This document shows, piece after piece, positions 25,398-34,545 of a stretch of DNA of 35,945 bases. Where the stretch lies: the NCBI GenBank assembly GCA_905235305.1, contig CAJOLC010000013.1:1-35945 (forward strand). Reading direction: 5' to 3'. Position 1 is the first letter of the stretch; each line of letters starts with the position of its first letter. The notes beneath the pieces are model-generated. The model had not been told where the DNA came from, made no database searches, and was given only the letters and a program-made list of their open reading frames with translations. The DNA comes from an uncultured Bacteroidaceae bacterium (GTDB taxonomy: Bacteria; Bacteroidota; Bacteroidia; Bacteroidales; Bacteroidaceae). A program made the position numbers and the translations under genes.

Positions 25398-25939
25398 TTT
25401 ATTAATGTATATATGTCTTTAGTGTTTCTGCCAAAGCCGTCGTAGTCCAATCCATAGCCTACAACGAAATCATCCGGTATCTCCTTGCAGCAATAACGTA
25501 TGTCAAGCTTCGCCTGCAGCTTGCTTGGCTTAAGCAAGAGGGTGCAGATATCTATGCTTTCAGGGTTTTGCCTTTTAAGGATTTCAAGCATGTGAGCCAT
25601 CGTGATACCGGTATCAACAATATCTTCGAGAATAATGACTGGCCGTCCTGTTATGTCAACATTGAGGCCAATGAATTCACGAACATTGCCGGTCGAGCTT
25701 GTGCCTTCATAGGAGGACAACTTGACGAAGTCTATTTCCAAGGGCAAGTCAATCTCACGAAGCAAGTCGGCAGCAAAGATGAATGAGCCATTGAGGACTG
25801 CCAGGAATACAGGAACCTTGCCTTCATAGTCTCGGTTTATCTGGTCGGCAATGCGCTTTATCTGGCTTTTCAAAGTTCTTTCTGAAATGGAGACAGCGAA
25901 TGTCTTATCCTTAACTTTGATGATTCTTTTCCTTTGCAT
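25394..25939 (-). CDS. hpt: Hypoxanthine phosphoribosyltransferase
   Basis: 181 residues, a purine-salvage enzyme transferring ribose-5-phosphate from PRPP to hypoxanthine or guanine. The PRPP-binding signature VIILEDIVDTGITM is complete, and LLKPSK and VGYGLDYDGFGRN near the C-terminus are family-typical. The first ATG at 25939 gives a normal length. It lies 13 bases after the Crp-like regulator and overlaps adk by four bases. Confidence 0.96.
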   Translation of the reverse strand: MQRKRIIKVKDKTFAVSISERTLKSQIKRIADQINRDYEGKVPVFLAVLNGSFIFAADLLREIDLPLEIDFVKLSSYEGTSSTGNVREFIGLNVDITGRPVIILEDIVDTGITMAHMLEILKRQNPESIDICTLLLKPSKLQAKLDIRYCCKEIPDDFVVGYGLDYDGFGRNTKDIYTLIK

Positions 25940-25952
25940 ATGTGGCTTACTA

Positions 25953-26597
25953 TTATTTCGTGTTTGTCCTTGTCCACCATGGATCTGTCAGTTCCCGTGG
26001 AGAGTTTGCTTTTGCGGCACCTATACTTGCTCCACGCACTCGGCTAAGCGTTTCCGGAGTCATCTGTAGGAAGCTTGCAATATGTACCATTGGAGCACGA
26101 AGGACGATTTCAGGCTTTTCCCTGAGCAACCTTTCATAGCGTTCGGCAGCATTCTCGAAGCGTTGGCTGTCGGCATGTTCCTGACTGCTTATGGCGACAT
26201 GCTCGAGTATCTTACGGTAGAGCATCTCAATCTCCTGATTAGTCTCCATTAGCTTGTGCAGGGCATTGTAGGGAATGGCGTAGAGCATACTTCCCTCCAA
26301 CGCCTCGACGATGAGCCTGCTTGGTTCCTGCTTTAGGAAGCTTTCGATGCAGAAGACGATTCTGCCCTCGAATGAGAAATGCTCTGTCACATCCTTATTA
26401 TTCTTGTAGTAGTACTGCCGGACCATTCCTTTCTCGACGAAATAAAGGGCGTTGCATACATTTCCTTCCTTTAGGATGGTGTCGCCTTTCTGGAACTTCA
26501 TAGGGACGAGGATGCTTGCCAGCATATCGACCCCATGCGGGGTCATCGAGCAATAGATGCGGGCTATTTCCTTTGCTATGTCGCGATGACTATCCAT
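25953..26597 (-). CDS. Crp/Fnr-family transcriptional regulator
   Basis: 214 residues. The N-terminal cyclic-nucleotide-binding-like beta-barrel (about 25-120) contains FQKGDTILKEGNVCNALYFVEKGMVR. The C-terminal part has a helix-turn-helix-like HIASFLQMTPETLSRVRG (about 170-190). The glycine and arginine cAMP contacts of E. coli CRP are not clear, so its ligand is unknown; such proteins in Bacteroidota often respond to redox or unidentified signals. It sits ten bases after lepA and 13 before hpt, so it is an operon member rather than a stand-alone regulator. It may act on the operon or on distant genes. Confidence 0.88.
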   Translation of the reverse strand: MDSHRDIAKEIARIYCSMTPHGVDMLASILVPMKFQKGDTILKEGNVCNALYFVEKGMVRQYYYKNNKDVTEHFSFEGRIVFCIESFLKQEPSRLIVEALEGSMLYAIPYNALHKLMETNQEIEMLYRKILEHVAISSQEHADSQRFENAAERYERLLREKPEIVLRAPMVHIASFLQMTPETLSRVRGASIGAAKANSPRELTDPWWTRTNTK

Positions 26598-26607
26598 AAC
26601 TTATTTA

Positions 26608-28389
26608 CTAATCTAATTTAAGTACGGCGAGGAAGGCTTTCTGCGGAACCTGCACGTTGCCTATCTGCTTCATGCGCTTCTTGCCTCTCTTTTGCTTCTC
26701 GAGGAGCTTGCGCTTGCGGCTGACATCGCCGCCGTAGCACTTGGCAAGCACGTCCTTCCTGACTTGCTTAACTGTCTCTCGGGCGATGATCTTTGCGCCG
26801 ATGGCTGCCTGAATGGCTATGTCGAACTGCTGACGCGGCAGGAGTTCCTTCAGCTTCTCGCACATCCTTCTGCCGAATGACTCTGCGTTGTCGAAGTGCG
26901 TGAGTGTGGACAGGGCATCGACTGGTTCGCCGTTCAGCAGGATATCCATCTTGACGAGCTTGCTGGGGCGATAGCCGTCCTGATGATAGTCGAAGGAGGC
27001 GTAGCCTTTCGATATGCTCTTCAGCTTGTCGTAGAAGTCGATGACGATTTCTCCCAAAGGCATCGCGTACTGCAACTCCACGCGGTTGCCGCTGATGTAC
27101 TCTTGCTTGAGGAGTTCTCCGCGCTTGCCGAGGCAAAGCGTCATGATGGGGCCTATGAAGTTGGCCGTCGTGATGATGGAGGCATGGATATAGGGCTCCT
27201 CGATATGGTCTATGAGGGTCTGGTCGGGCATGCCGCTGGGATTGTGCACTTCCTGCACATTACCTTGTTTGTCATACACGAGGTACGAGACGTTGGGAAC
27301 GGTAGTGATGACGTCCATATCGAATTCCCTATCGAGTCTTTCCTGGATGATTTCCATGTGAAGCAACCCGAGGAAGCCGCAGCGGAAGCCAAACCCGAGG
27401 GCAACAGAACTTTCGGGTTGGAAGGAAAGGCTGGCGTCGTTGAGCTGGAGCTTCTCGAGCGAGGCACGAAGATTCTCGAAGTCTTCGGTCTCGATGGGAT
27501 AGACGCCGGCAAAGACCATTGGCTTCACTTCTTCGAAACCTGCGATGGCTTCCGTGCAGGGATTGATGGCAGTGGTGATGGTATCGCCCACCTTGACCTC
27601 GGTCGCCGTCTTGATGCCGGAGACGATGTAGCCCACGTCGCCGCACCCAAGCACCTGCCTCGGCACCATGTCCATCTTCAGCACGCCTATTTCGTCGGCC
27701 TTGTACTCCTTGCCAGTGTTAATGAACTGCACCTGGTCACCGCTGCGCATCGTGCCGTTCACTATCTTGAAGTAGGCGATGATGCCTCGGAAGGAGTTGA
27801 AGACACTGTCGAAGATGAGAGCCTGCAACGGAGCGTCGGCGTCGCCCTTCGGGCAAGGGATGCGTTCCACGACGGCCTTGAGGATGTCCTCCACGCCCAT
27901 GCCGGTCTTGCCGCTGGCACGGATGATTTCCTCACGCTTACAGCCGATGAGCTCGACAATCTCGTCTTCCACCTCTTCGGGCATGGCGTTGGGCATGTCG
28001 CACTTGTTGATGACGGGGATAATCTCAAGGTCATGGTCAATGGCCATGTAGAGGTTGCTGATGGTCTGTGCTTGCACTCCCTGCGTAGCGTCGACCACGA
28101 GCAGAGCGCCCTCGCAGGCAGCGATGCTGCGGCTCACTTCGTAGCTGAAATCGACGTGTCCCGGCGTGTCTATGAGGTTGAGGACGTATTTCTGACCGTC
28201 CATTTGGTATTCCATCTGTATGGCATGGCTCTTGATGGTGATGCCACGTTCCTGCTCCAAGTCCATGTCGTCGAGCATCTGCCCCTTGGTCACATTGATG
28301 GTCTTGGTCTGCTCAAGTAAGCGGTCGGCCAGCGTGCTCTTGCCGTGGTCGATATGCGCAATGATGCAGAAGTTGCGTATGTTTTGCAT
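26608..28389 (-). CDS. lepA: Elongation factor 4 (LepA)
   Basis: 593 residues from ATG 28389. It is a translational GTPase that back-translocates or monitors the ribosome. It contains G1 AHIDHGKST, the switch block [22 protein letters not shown], and the conserved C-terminal region [31 protein letters not shown] and GKAR-type tail ending [15 protein letters not shown]. An in-frame extension to 28650 passes through the promoter and repeat DNA and is rejected. It is the first gene of a six-gene minus-strand operon with a good promoter 24 bases upstream. Confidence 0.97.
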   Translation of the reverse strand: MQNIRNFCIIAHIDHGKSTLADRLLEQTKTINVTKGQMLDDMDLEQERGITIKSHAIQMEYQMDGQKYVLNLIDTPGHVDFSYEVSRSIAACEGALLVVDATQGVQAQTISNLYMAIDHDLEIIPVINKCDMPNAMPEEVEDEIVELIGCKREEIIRASGKTGMGVEDILKAVVERIPCPKGDADAPLQALIFDSVFNSFRGIIAYFKIVNGTMRSGDQVQFINTGKEYKADEIGVLKMDMVPRQVLGCGDVGYIVSGIKTATEVKVGDTITTAINPCTEAIAGFEEVKPMVFAGVYPIETEDFENLRASLEKLQLNDASLSFQPESSVALGFGFRCGFLGLLHMEIIQERLDREFDMDVITTVPNVSYLVYDKQGNVQEVHNPSGMPDQTLIDHIEEPYIHASIITTANFIGPIMTLCLGKRGELLKQEYISGNRVELQYAMPLGEIVIDFYDKLKSISKGYASFDYHQDGYRPSKLVKMDILLNGEPVDALSTLTHFDNAESFGRRMCEKLKELLPRQQFDIAIQAAIGAKIIARETVKQVRKDVLAKCYGGDVSRKRKLLEKQKRGKKRMKQIGNVQVPQKAFLAVLKLD

Positions 28390-28412
28390 GTATGAGTCTG
28401 AATTTTGCTTTG

Positions 28413-28444
28413 CAAAGTTACGGAAAAAGCGAAAACAATGCAAA
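28413..28444 (-). promoter_or_regulatory. Promoter of lepA operon
   Basis: Read on the minus strand, TTTG (28441-28444) and TAACTTTG (28413-28420) are separated by exactly 20 bases. That is the Bacteroidota -33/-7 consensus TTTG-N20-TAnnTTTG. The -7 box ends 24 bases before the lepA start codon. Confidence 0.8.
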
Positions 28445-28490
28445 TAAAAGATGAGAAAATTGTGGGAGAATGATGATTGAAGAATGAAGA

Positions 28491-28506
28491 CTGGAGAATT
28501 CTCCAG
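28491..28506. repeat. Perfect 16-bp palindrome in lepA upstream region
   Basis: CTGGAGAATTCTCCAG is self-complementary. It lies in intergenic sequence carrying AATGAAGAATG-type repeats, about 50 bases upstream of the lepA promoter. It could be an operator or just repeat-derived; no further support is seen. Confidence 0.6.
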
Positions 28507-28638
28507 CCCATTGTCCACGCTCCATGGCCATAAGCACTGTTGGAGAATGAAGAATGAAGCATAACGAACTGTGCCATTCGGCATATTGCGTTTCTCCCCG
28601 CAGCCTGCCGCGTCGGCCAACATAACATAGTGGGTTCG

Positions 28639-28704
28639 TTGCAGCATCATGAATATTCAATTGCAGGTTCATGAATATTCAATTGCAGGTTCATGATGCT
28701 GCAA
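28639..28704. repeat. 66-bp array of three 22-bp inverted units (array 3)
   Basis: Tile order on the plus strand is A B C B C A. It is preceded by CATAGTGGGTTCG, as in array 2. It lies upstream of lepA and just past the end of the convergent glycosyltransferase gene. It also produces a spurious minus-strand reading frame. Confidence 0.9.
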
Positions 28705-28769
28705 TCAACACATGCTAATGCACCGGCCTAAGGGGGGTGGTATGTCGTGTGGGGAAGTATGATAATACG

Positions 28770-29648
28770 TCAGACGAATAGGCTTGCCAGGAAGTATCGC
28801 AGGCTGTAGCATCTGATGGGCAATGGCAGGAAGCCTTCACTGCGAAGCTCATGAGCGCGGCGTCGCCACTCCTTGGGGCTGTGTGTCAGAGCCCATGTCT
28901 TCTGTAGATAATCCAGTGTGAGTTGCCTGATTCGGCGTTCAAGTATAGGATTACCATATGACTTCAACGACCTGATGATAAAGATGATATCATCGAGTCG
29001 CTTCGCTACGACAAGCGGAGTAACCGTGCGCGTTATGCTGCCTTCATGCTGACGATAATAATAGGCCCTTGTTTCGAGTTCGACCAAAGTCTCAGCCCTC
29101 AGGAAAAGCAGCGGCGTGAAGAGCTCGTCTTCATGGAATATGTCAGGATGGAAACGCAGATCGCCCATCGTCTGACGCTTAAAGGCATAGCCCCATGCAG
29201 CCGCCCGCAGGTTGCGATGCTTGAGGAAGCGGTTCCCTCCGTGCTCTGCTTTATAAGAACGGGAAGATGAGGAGACGGGAGGATGAGGAAGAGGCTTTTC
29301 CGTCATTCTGAACATGACAATGTCAGGACTCTGGTGCTTGATTTGCGCGAGCACCACTTCGTATGCAGAGGGGAACAGGTAGTCGTCGGCATCGACAAAC
29401 TGCAGATATTGGCCGTTCGAATGCTTGATTCCGGTGTTCCGAGCCACAGAGAGCCCCGACTGTTCCTGCCGTATATAGCGGATTCCTCGCCTTCCGGTAA
29501 AGGTTGGAGGCACCTTGCTACCATCATCCACGACGACTATCTCTGCCTCCTCCTGCGAAAGGTGGAGCGCCTGAATGCTGTCCAAGCAGTCCTGCAAATA
29601 GGCTTCCGGCTCGTTGTGATAGGTGACGATGAATGAGATAAGAGGCAT
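28770..29648 (-). CDS. Family 2 glycosyltransferase
   Basis: 292 residues from ATG 29648 (MPLISFIVTYHNEPEAYL). An inverting GT-A enzyme that transfers a sugar from a nucleotide-sugar to a polysaccharide or lipid precursor. VVDDGS and the metal-binding FVDADDYL block are present, and HEDELF around residue 190 fits the catalytic region. It ends with a hydrophobic stretch (RYFLASLFV) and is soluble or membrane-associated. The in-frame ATG at 29708 is rejected because it translates repeat DNA before the conserved start. It is a single minus-strand gene with no glycan cluster around it, so the acceptor is unknown. Confidence 0.9.
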   Translation of the reverse strand: MPLISFIVTYHNEPEAYLQDCLDSIQALHLSQEEAEIVVVDDGSKVPPTFTGRRGIRYIRQEQSGLSVARNTGIKHSNGQYLQFVDADDYLFPSAYEVVLAQIKHQSPDIVMFRMTEKPLPHPPVSSSSRSYKAEHGGNRFLKHRNLRAAAWGYAFKRQTMGDLRFHPDIFHEDELFTPLLFLRAETLVELETRAYYYRQHEGSITRTVTPLVVAKRLDDIIFIIRSLKSYGNPILERRIRQLTLDYLQKTWALTHSPKEWRRRAHELRSEGFLPLPIRCYSLRYFLASLFV

Positions 29649-29732
29649 CACTGAGAGCCTCTCCCCTAACCCTTCCCCCGGCGGAAAGGGAGATTCGTCA
29701 TTCTTCATTCTTCAATCTTCATTTAACAGATG

Positions 29733-29740
29733 CAAAGTTA
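29733..29740 (-). promoter_or_regulatory. -7 box for glycosyltransferase gene
   Basis: Read on the minus strand this is TAACTTTG, matching TAnnTTTG, about 85 bases upstream of the start codon. No -33 TTTG is found at the expected distance. The transcript would start in repeat-rich leader sequence. Confidence 0.45.
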
Positions 29741-29837
29741 CAAATAATTCTCCATTCTTCATCCCTCATCCCTCAATTTTTCTCGCTTTAAGCAAATAAT
29801 TCTTAACACCTCACTCCTCATTCTTCATTTTATTTCG

Positions 29838-29845
29838 TACATTTG
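29838..29845 (+). promoter_or_regulatory. -7 box for topB-porE
   Basis: TACATTTG matches the Bacteroidota -7 consensus and ends 40 bases before the topB ATG. The region between the divergent glycosyltransferase and topB (29649-29885) otherwise contains ATTCTTCATTC-type repeats and no gene. Confidence 0.5.
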
Positions 29846-29885
29846 TACTCTCTAAATCGTATATTGTCAAATCGTAATTAGGAAT

Positions 29886-31838
29886 ATGATAGTTTGTATC
29901 GCCGAGAAGCCTTCCGTGGCACGAGAAATAGCACATATCCTGGGAGCAAACAGCAAGAAGGACGGCTACATGGAAGGAGGAGGATATCAGGTAACATGGA
30001 CTTTCGGCCACCTTTGTGAGCTTAAGGAACCACATGAATACACGCCCGTCTGGAAGACCTGGAGCCTCGGACAGCTGCCAATGATACCTCCACGATTCGG
30101 CATAAAGCTAAAGCAGGACAAAGGCATTGAGAAGCAGTTCCACATCATCGAGGGATTGATGCAAAAGGCAGACGAGATCATCAATTGCGGGGATGCCGGT
30201 CAGGAAGGTGAACTAATACAGCGGTGGGTGATGCAGAAGGCAGGTGCGAAATGTCCAGTAAAGAGGCTGTGGGTGAACAGCCTTACGGAGGAAGCCATCA
30301 GGGAAGGCTTCCGGACATTGAAGGACCAGAGTGCCTATCAGGGTCTTTACGAAGCAGGCTTGATGCGTGCAATAGGCGATTGGTTGCTGGGCATGAACGC
30401 CACGAGACTCTACACACAGAAATATGCCGCCGGTAAGCGTCAGACGCTTAGCGTCGGGCGTGTGCAAACCCCTACCCTCGCCCTGGTCGTTACCCGATGG
30501 CGAGAGATAGAGAACTTCGTCCCGAAACAGTCATGGACACTCTCTACACTGTATCGCAACACGAAATTCAATGCAATAGAACGAGACGAAGAAGCCGAAG
30601 CAGAAGATGAGGCAAACGTCCGGGCGGCTGCAGAGAAAGGAAAGAAACAGAAGCCCAAGGGCATCATCTATAAGCCAATCGAGTATGCCACGGAAGCAGA
30701 AGGCAAAAGTGTAATCGAAAGCATTAGGGAAAAACCATTCACAGTCCTGTCTGTCGAAAAGAAGAAAGGCACGGAAGCTCCGCCAAGGCTTTACGACTTG
30801 ACAAGTCTTCAAGTGCAATGCAACAAGAAACTCGGGCTGTCGGCAGAGCAGACTCTATCTATCATTCAAAGTCTCTACGAGAAGAAAGTCACGACATATC
30901 CGCGTGTTGACACGACCTTTCTGCCCGACGATGTTTATCACAAATGCCCACAGACGATGAATGGACTCTATCAGACCAAGTTCTCAGGTACTGCTCCTTA
31001 TGCCGACCTCATCCGTCCGCTTGGTGGAGGAAAGCCCCTCCGTAAGTCGAAGAAAGTGTTCGACAACTCGAAAGTAACCGACCACCATGCCATCATCCCG
31101 ACTGGCATCATTCCACAGAACCTGACAGAACTGGAGCAAAGAGTATTCGACCTCGTTGCCCGTGCCTTTATTGCAGCGTTCTATGATGATTGCAAGTTCG
31201 AGACGACAACCGTTTTGGGCGAGGTGCAGAAGGATGAGAAGAACAGCATTATCTTCCGGACAACTGGTAAGGTGATTGTCGAAGAAGGCTGGAGAGTAGT
31301 GTTTGCCTCTGCCAAGACATCAACGGAAGGAAGAGCAGACGACCAAGAGGCTTCCCTTTCGCAAGGAGACATAGAGGAATCCTTCGTCAAAGGCGAAAGC
31401 GGACCTCATGTTCCTACACTTTCCGAGAAATGGACTACGCCTCCAAAGCCATACACCGATGCAACCTTACTTCGTGCGATGGAAACAGCCGGAAGGACTG
31501 TCGAGGACGAAGAGCTGAGGGATGCGCTCAAGGAGAATGGCATCGGCAGACCAAGCACAAGAGCTGCTATCATCGAAACGCTCATCCGTCGCAACTACAT
31601 TCGTCGAGAACGTTCCTCGTTACGTCCTACTCCGACGGGCATCGAGCTCATTGACCTCATACATGAAGAGTTGCTGAAGAGCGCCGAGCTAACAGGTCGA
31701 TGGGAAAAGAAGTTACGTCAGATAGAACGACACGAATACGAAGCAAAGACCTTTCTTGACGAGCTAAAACAGATGGTTTCGGACATTGTGATTTCTGTCC
31801 TCAGAGAACAAAAGGCTCCCCATCATGAGGAGAATTAG
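29886..31838 (+). CDS. topB: DNA topoisomerase III
   Basis: 650 residues, a type IA topoisomerase that decatenates DNA through a 5-prime phosphotyrosyl intermediate. The Toprim domain begins MIVCIAEKPSVAREIA, and the active-site tyrosine is Y338 in TTYPRVDTT with R340. The Toprim acidic motif, normally D-x-D-x-E, reads D103-A-G105-Q-E107, so the second Asp is Gly. I recall the same variant in Bacteroides TopB, so it may be lineage-specific. The insertion near residues 225-260 is Lys/Glu-rich. The C-terminal zinc finger of E. coli-like enzymes is absent, as usual for TopB of this group. It is followed 45 bases later by porE. Confidence 0.94.
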   Translation: MIVCIAEKPSVAREIAHILGANSKKDGYMEGGGYQVTWTFGHLCELKEPHEYTPVWKTWSLGQLPMIPPRFGIKLKQDKGIEKQFHIIEGLMQKADEIINCGDAGQEGELIQRWVMQKAGAKCPVKRLWVNSLTEEAIREGFRTLKDQSAYQGLYEAGLMRAIGDWLLGMNATRLYTQKYAAGKRQTLSVGRVQTPTLALVVTRWREIENFVPKQSWTLSTLYRNTKFNAIERDEEAEAEDEANVRAAAEKGKKQKPKGIIYKPIEYATEAEGKSVIESIREKPFTVLSVEKKKGTEAPPRLYDLTSLQVQCNKKLGLSAEQTLSIIQSLYEKKVTTYPRVDTTFLPDDVYHKCPQTMNGLYQTKFSGTAPYADLIRPLGGGKPLRKSKKVFDNSKVTDHHAIIPTGIIPQNLTELEQRVFDLVARAFIAAFYDDCKFETTTVLGEVQKDEKNSIIFRTTGKVIVEEGWRVVFASAKTSTEGRADDQEASLSQGDIEESFVKGESGPHVPTLSEKWTTPPKPYTDATLLRAMETAGRTVEDEELRDALKENGIGRPSTRAAIIETLIRRNYIRRERSSLRPTPTGIELIDLIHEELLKSAELTGRWEKKLRQIERHEYEAKTFLDELKQMVSDIVISVLREQKAPHHEEN

Positions 31839-31883
31839 AAGGGTACTCACAATAAAACGTGTCTTTATACGTTATTATATATA

Positions 31884-34193
31884 ATGAAAGTTATGAAGAC
31901 GCTACTCCGCTATATCCTCGTATCACTTCTTGTGGCTGCCTGCACACCCGAGACACATGTCAAGAAGGGCGACCAGTTTTATGCCATTGGCGAATACTTC
32001 GATGCAGCAGCCGAGTACAAAAAAGCATATACACGTACGCAGCCAAAGGACAAAGAGAAACGAGGGCAGCGGGCATGGAAGATGGCACAATGCTATCGTC
32101 GCATCAACTATACTGCCAAAGCGATTGGTGCATACCAGAACGCCGTCCGCTATGGATACCCCGATTCTATGGCGTTGTTCTACCTGGGTCAGTTACAACA
32201 AAAGAACGGCGACTACAAGAATGCCGTCAAGTCTTATACTGCCTTCCTCGAGAAGGTCCCTGGTGACACTTTGGCCCTCAACGGGTTAAAAGGTTGCGAA
32301 CTGGCTCCGAAGTGGAAAAACACCTTCTCTCTCTACAGCATCAAGAAGGAGCCAATCCTGACCAGCAGACGAAGCGACTTTTGTCCCGCCTTGCTTGGCG
32401 ACGAGAGCGACATGCTTTATATCAGCAGCACCAGAAACGACGCAAAGGGCAACGAGATTAGTGGCATCACGGGCACTAAGAGCTCGGACATATTCTTTAC
32501 TAAGAAGGACGACAAGGGGAAATGGGAACCTGTTGAAGCACCCGAAGGCGAGCTGAACAGCGAATATGAGGAGGGGGCTTGTTGTTTCTCGCCAGACGGC
32601 AAGACGATGTACCTGACGGTCTGCACATACGACACTGATTTCCCTCGCTATGCTCAGATATATACCAGCACGAGAAGTGACGCCTCGTGGAGTAAGCCGC
32701 AAGTACTTCCGATAAGCAAAGACACGCTTTCCAGCTACGCTCATCCTGCCGTCAGCCCCGATGGGATGTGGCTATACTTCACGAGCGACATGCCGGGTGG
32801 CGCAGGAGGATTCGACATCTGGAAGATAGCGATTACAGACCATGGGCTTGGCGGCGTGGAAAATGTGGGCTGGCCTATCAACACGCCGGGCGACGAGATG
32901 TTTCCCGCCTTCCGACCCAACGGCGATTTCTACTTCTCGAGCAACGGCCATGTGGGCATGGGCGGCTTAGATATCTTCAAGGCCGTGCAGGACAGTCTGG
33001 GCGTCTGGACGCTCGAGAACCTCAAGTACCCCATGAATTCGAACGGAGACGACTTCGGAATGACGTTCGAGGGACTGCACAACAGCGGTTATTTCTCGAC
33101 AAACAGAGGCGATGCAAGGGGGTGGGACCACATCATGAGATTCGAGCACCCGGAGGTCGTCCAGAGTGTTAAGGGCTGGGTTTACGAGAAAGACGGCTAT
33201 GAGCTTCCCGAGGGCCTCGTCTACATGGTTGGAGACGACGGCACATACCTCAAGTTAAGTGTCCGGGGGGATGGTTCGTTCGAGCAGGAGGTGAAGCCAC
33301 ATGTCAACTACATCTTCCTGGGAACCTGCAAGGGTTATCTCAATCATAAGGAGGAGCTCAGCGTAGACACCAGCAGTGTCAGTCAGGAGTTCGTGCTTCA
33401 GTTCCCGCTGGCCAGCATCGAGAATCCCGTGCTCATCCGGAACATCTTTTACGAGTTCGACTCGGCCGTGTTGCTTGACAGCTCTAAGGTTGCCCTCGAC
33501 AGCCTTGTCATCCTGCTGAACGAGAATCCGAATGTCACCATAGAACTTGCCTCGCATTGCGACTTCCGGGGCAAGGATGAATACAACGAGAAGCTCTCCC
33601 AGCGCCGTGCCGAGAGCGTAGTCAACTACTTGATCGCGCACGGAATAGACACGCTCCGGCTGTCTCCGAAAGGTTACGGCGAGAAGCGCCCCAAGATAGT
33701 TACCAAGCGAATTGCTGCCACCTACGATTTCCTCAATGAAGGAGACACCCTGACCGAAGCGTTCATCCTGGCCCTCGAAGACAAGGAGAAGCAAGAGATC
33801 TGCCATTCACTGAACCGACGGACCGAGTTCAAGGTGCTCCGGACTACCTACAAGCTGTTCGATACCCCAGAAGCTCCTGCCGCTCCCATCAAGGAAGAAT
33901 TAGAGCAAGCTGACAAGCCGGAGCCTCCCATAAAACTTGATGCCGCCGGGAAGGGCAATTTGCTTGACGCGCAGAAAGACATGAAGGCTGCGGAAGACGC
34001 TGAAGAAGCGGCAAAGCGCGAGGAGAGAAGGCGCCGCGAGGAAGAGAAGATGCTCGAGGACATGAAGCCTGAAGACAGGCAGAAATACGAGGAAAAGATG
34101 CGGGCTGCAGAGGCTGCCAGGACAGCCACGTCAAGAACACGTCGGACTACCGACGACTCTAAGCGGGTCGATTCAAAGTTCAAAAAACAATAG
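31884..34193 (+). CDS. porE: PorE-like type IX secretion lipoprotein (TPR, PD40, OmpA)
   Basis: 769 residues. A lipoprotein signal ends LLVAAC (lipid Cys 20). In order there are TPR-like helices (about 25-140), a PD40/WD40-like beta-propeller (about 165-410; repeats such as AVSPDGMWLYFTSD and PAFRPNGDFYFSSN), a carboxypeptidase-regulatory-like part (about 420-520) and an OmpA peptidoglycan-binding domain (about 530-650). The latter has NPNVTIELASHCDFRG and the LSQRRAESV pair of key Asp and Arg. This is the domain order of PorE, which anchors the type IX secretion machinery to the cell wall. A tail of about 100 residues rich in Glu, Lys and Arg (about 690-769) forms a likely coiled coil beyond the OmpA domain. 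A second ATG nine bases later is possible. Confidence 0.88.
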   Translation: MKVMKTLLRYILVSLLVAACTPETHVKKGDQFYAIGEYFDAAAEYKKAYTRTQPKDKEKRGQRAWKMAQCYRRINYTAKAIGAYQNAVRYGYPDSMALFYLGQLQQKNGDYKNAVKSYTAFLEKVPGDTLALNGLKGCELAPKWKNTFSLYSIKKEPILTSRRSDFCPALLGDESDMLYISSTRNDAKGNEISGITGTKSSDIFFTKKDDKGKWEPVEAPEGELNSEYEEGACCFSPDGKTMYLTVCTYDTDFPRYAQIYTSTRSDASWSKPQVLPISKDTLSSYAHPAVSPDGMWLYFTSDMPGGAGGFDIWKIAITDHGLGGVENVGWPINTPGDEMFPAFRPNGDFYFSSNGHVGMGGLDIFKAVQDSLGVWTLENLKYPMNSNGDDFGMTFEGLHNSGYFSTNRGDARGWDHIMRFEHPEVVQSVKGWVYEKDGYELPEGLVYMVGDDGTYLKLSVRGDGSFEQEVKPHVNYIFLGTCKGYLNHKEELSVDTSSVSQEFVLQFPLASIENPVLIRNIFYEFDSAVLLDSSKVALDSLVILLNENPNVTIELASHCDFRGKDEYNEKLSQRRAESVVNYLIAHGIDTLRLSPKGYGEKRPKIVTKRIAATYDFLNEGDTLTEAFILALEDKEKQEICHSLNRRTEFKVLRTTYKLFDTPEAPAAPIKEELEQADKPEPPIKLDAAGKGNLLDAQKDMKAAEDAEEAAKREERRRREEEKMLEDMKPEDRQKYEEKMRAAEAARTATSRTRRTTDDSKRVDSKFKKQ

Positions 34194-34194
34194 A

Positions 34195-34261
34195 GCGACG
34201 CGTCCCTATGGGCAGAACGACACGTCCCTACTGGCAGCGCGACACGTCCCTATGGGCAGAG
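34195..34261. repeat. 22-bp tandem repeat, three units, after porE
   Basis: CGTCCCTA recurs at 34201, 34223 and 34245, exactly 22 bases apart, in a unit that also carries TGGGCAG or TGGCAG and a GCGACA/CGACAC lead. AGGGACG at 34265-34271 is complementary to the last CGTCCCT (34245-34251) and can form a hairpin. It immediately follows the porE stop codon. Confidence 0.8.
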
Positions 34262-34404
34262 CGAAGGGACGCTTGCGTAGAATAACGGAGCAAGAACTCC
34301 TTTAACTCCCAGAAAGTTCTTACTTAGGCAAGCGACCAGAGGTCGAGCGGAGCGAATGCGAAAGTTGAATTATTTATTATTAGTGTCCGCTAAAAAGCAG
34401 CCCT

Positions 34405-34495
34405 CATCAAATCACTCCCACAGCCCCGCCGATGGGGCCTCGACGCGCCCTTGGGGGCGCGGCCCCGCCGATGGGGCTGCGGGAGTGATTTGATG
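34405..34495. repeat. 91-bp GC-rich palindrome with internal direct repeats
   Basis: The outer arms, 34405-34427 and 34473-34495, are complementary at 22 of 23 positions. Inside, the 16-mer GCCCCGCCGATGGGGC occurs twice in direct orientation (34423-34438 and 34462-34477). GCGCCC (34445-34450) pairs with GGGCGC (34455-34460) in the centre. GC content is far above the neighbours. It could act as a bidirectional terminator for porE and the minus-strand FISUMP gene, or be a dispersed miniature element. Confidence 0.85.
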
Positions 34496-34545
34496 TCGCG
34501 GGGGCATTTCGCGTTCGACGTATCGCGTTGCGAAAGGATGCACGG

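Noticed and set aside
26896..28320. 474-codon plus-strand open frame
   Set aside because: It is the complement of lepA.
28418..28672. Minus-strand reading frame over the third repeat array
   Set aside because: It translates the repeat and the lepA promoter region.
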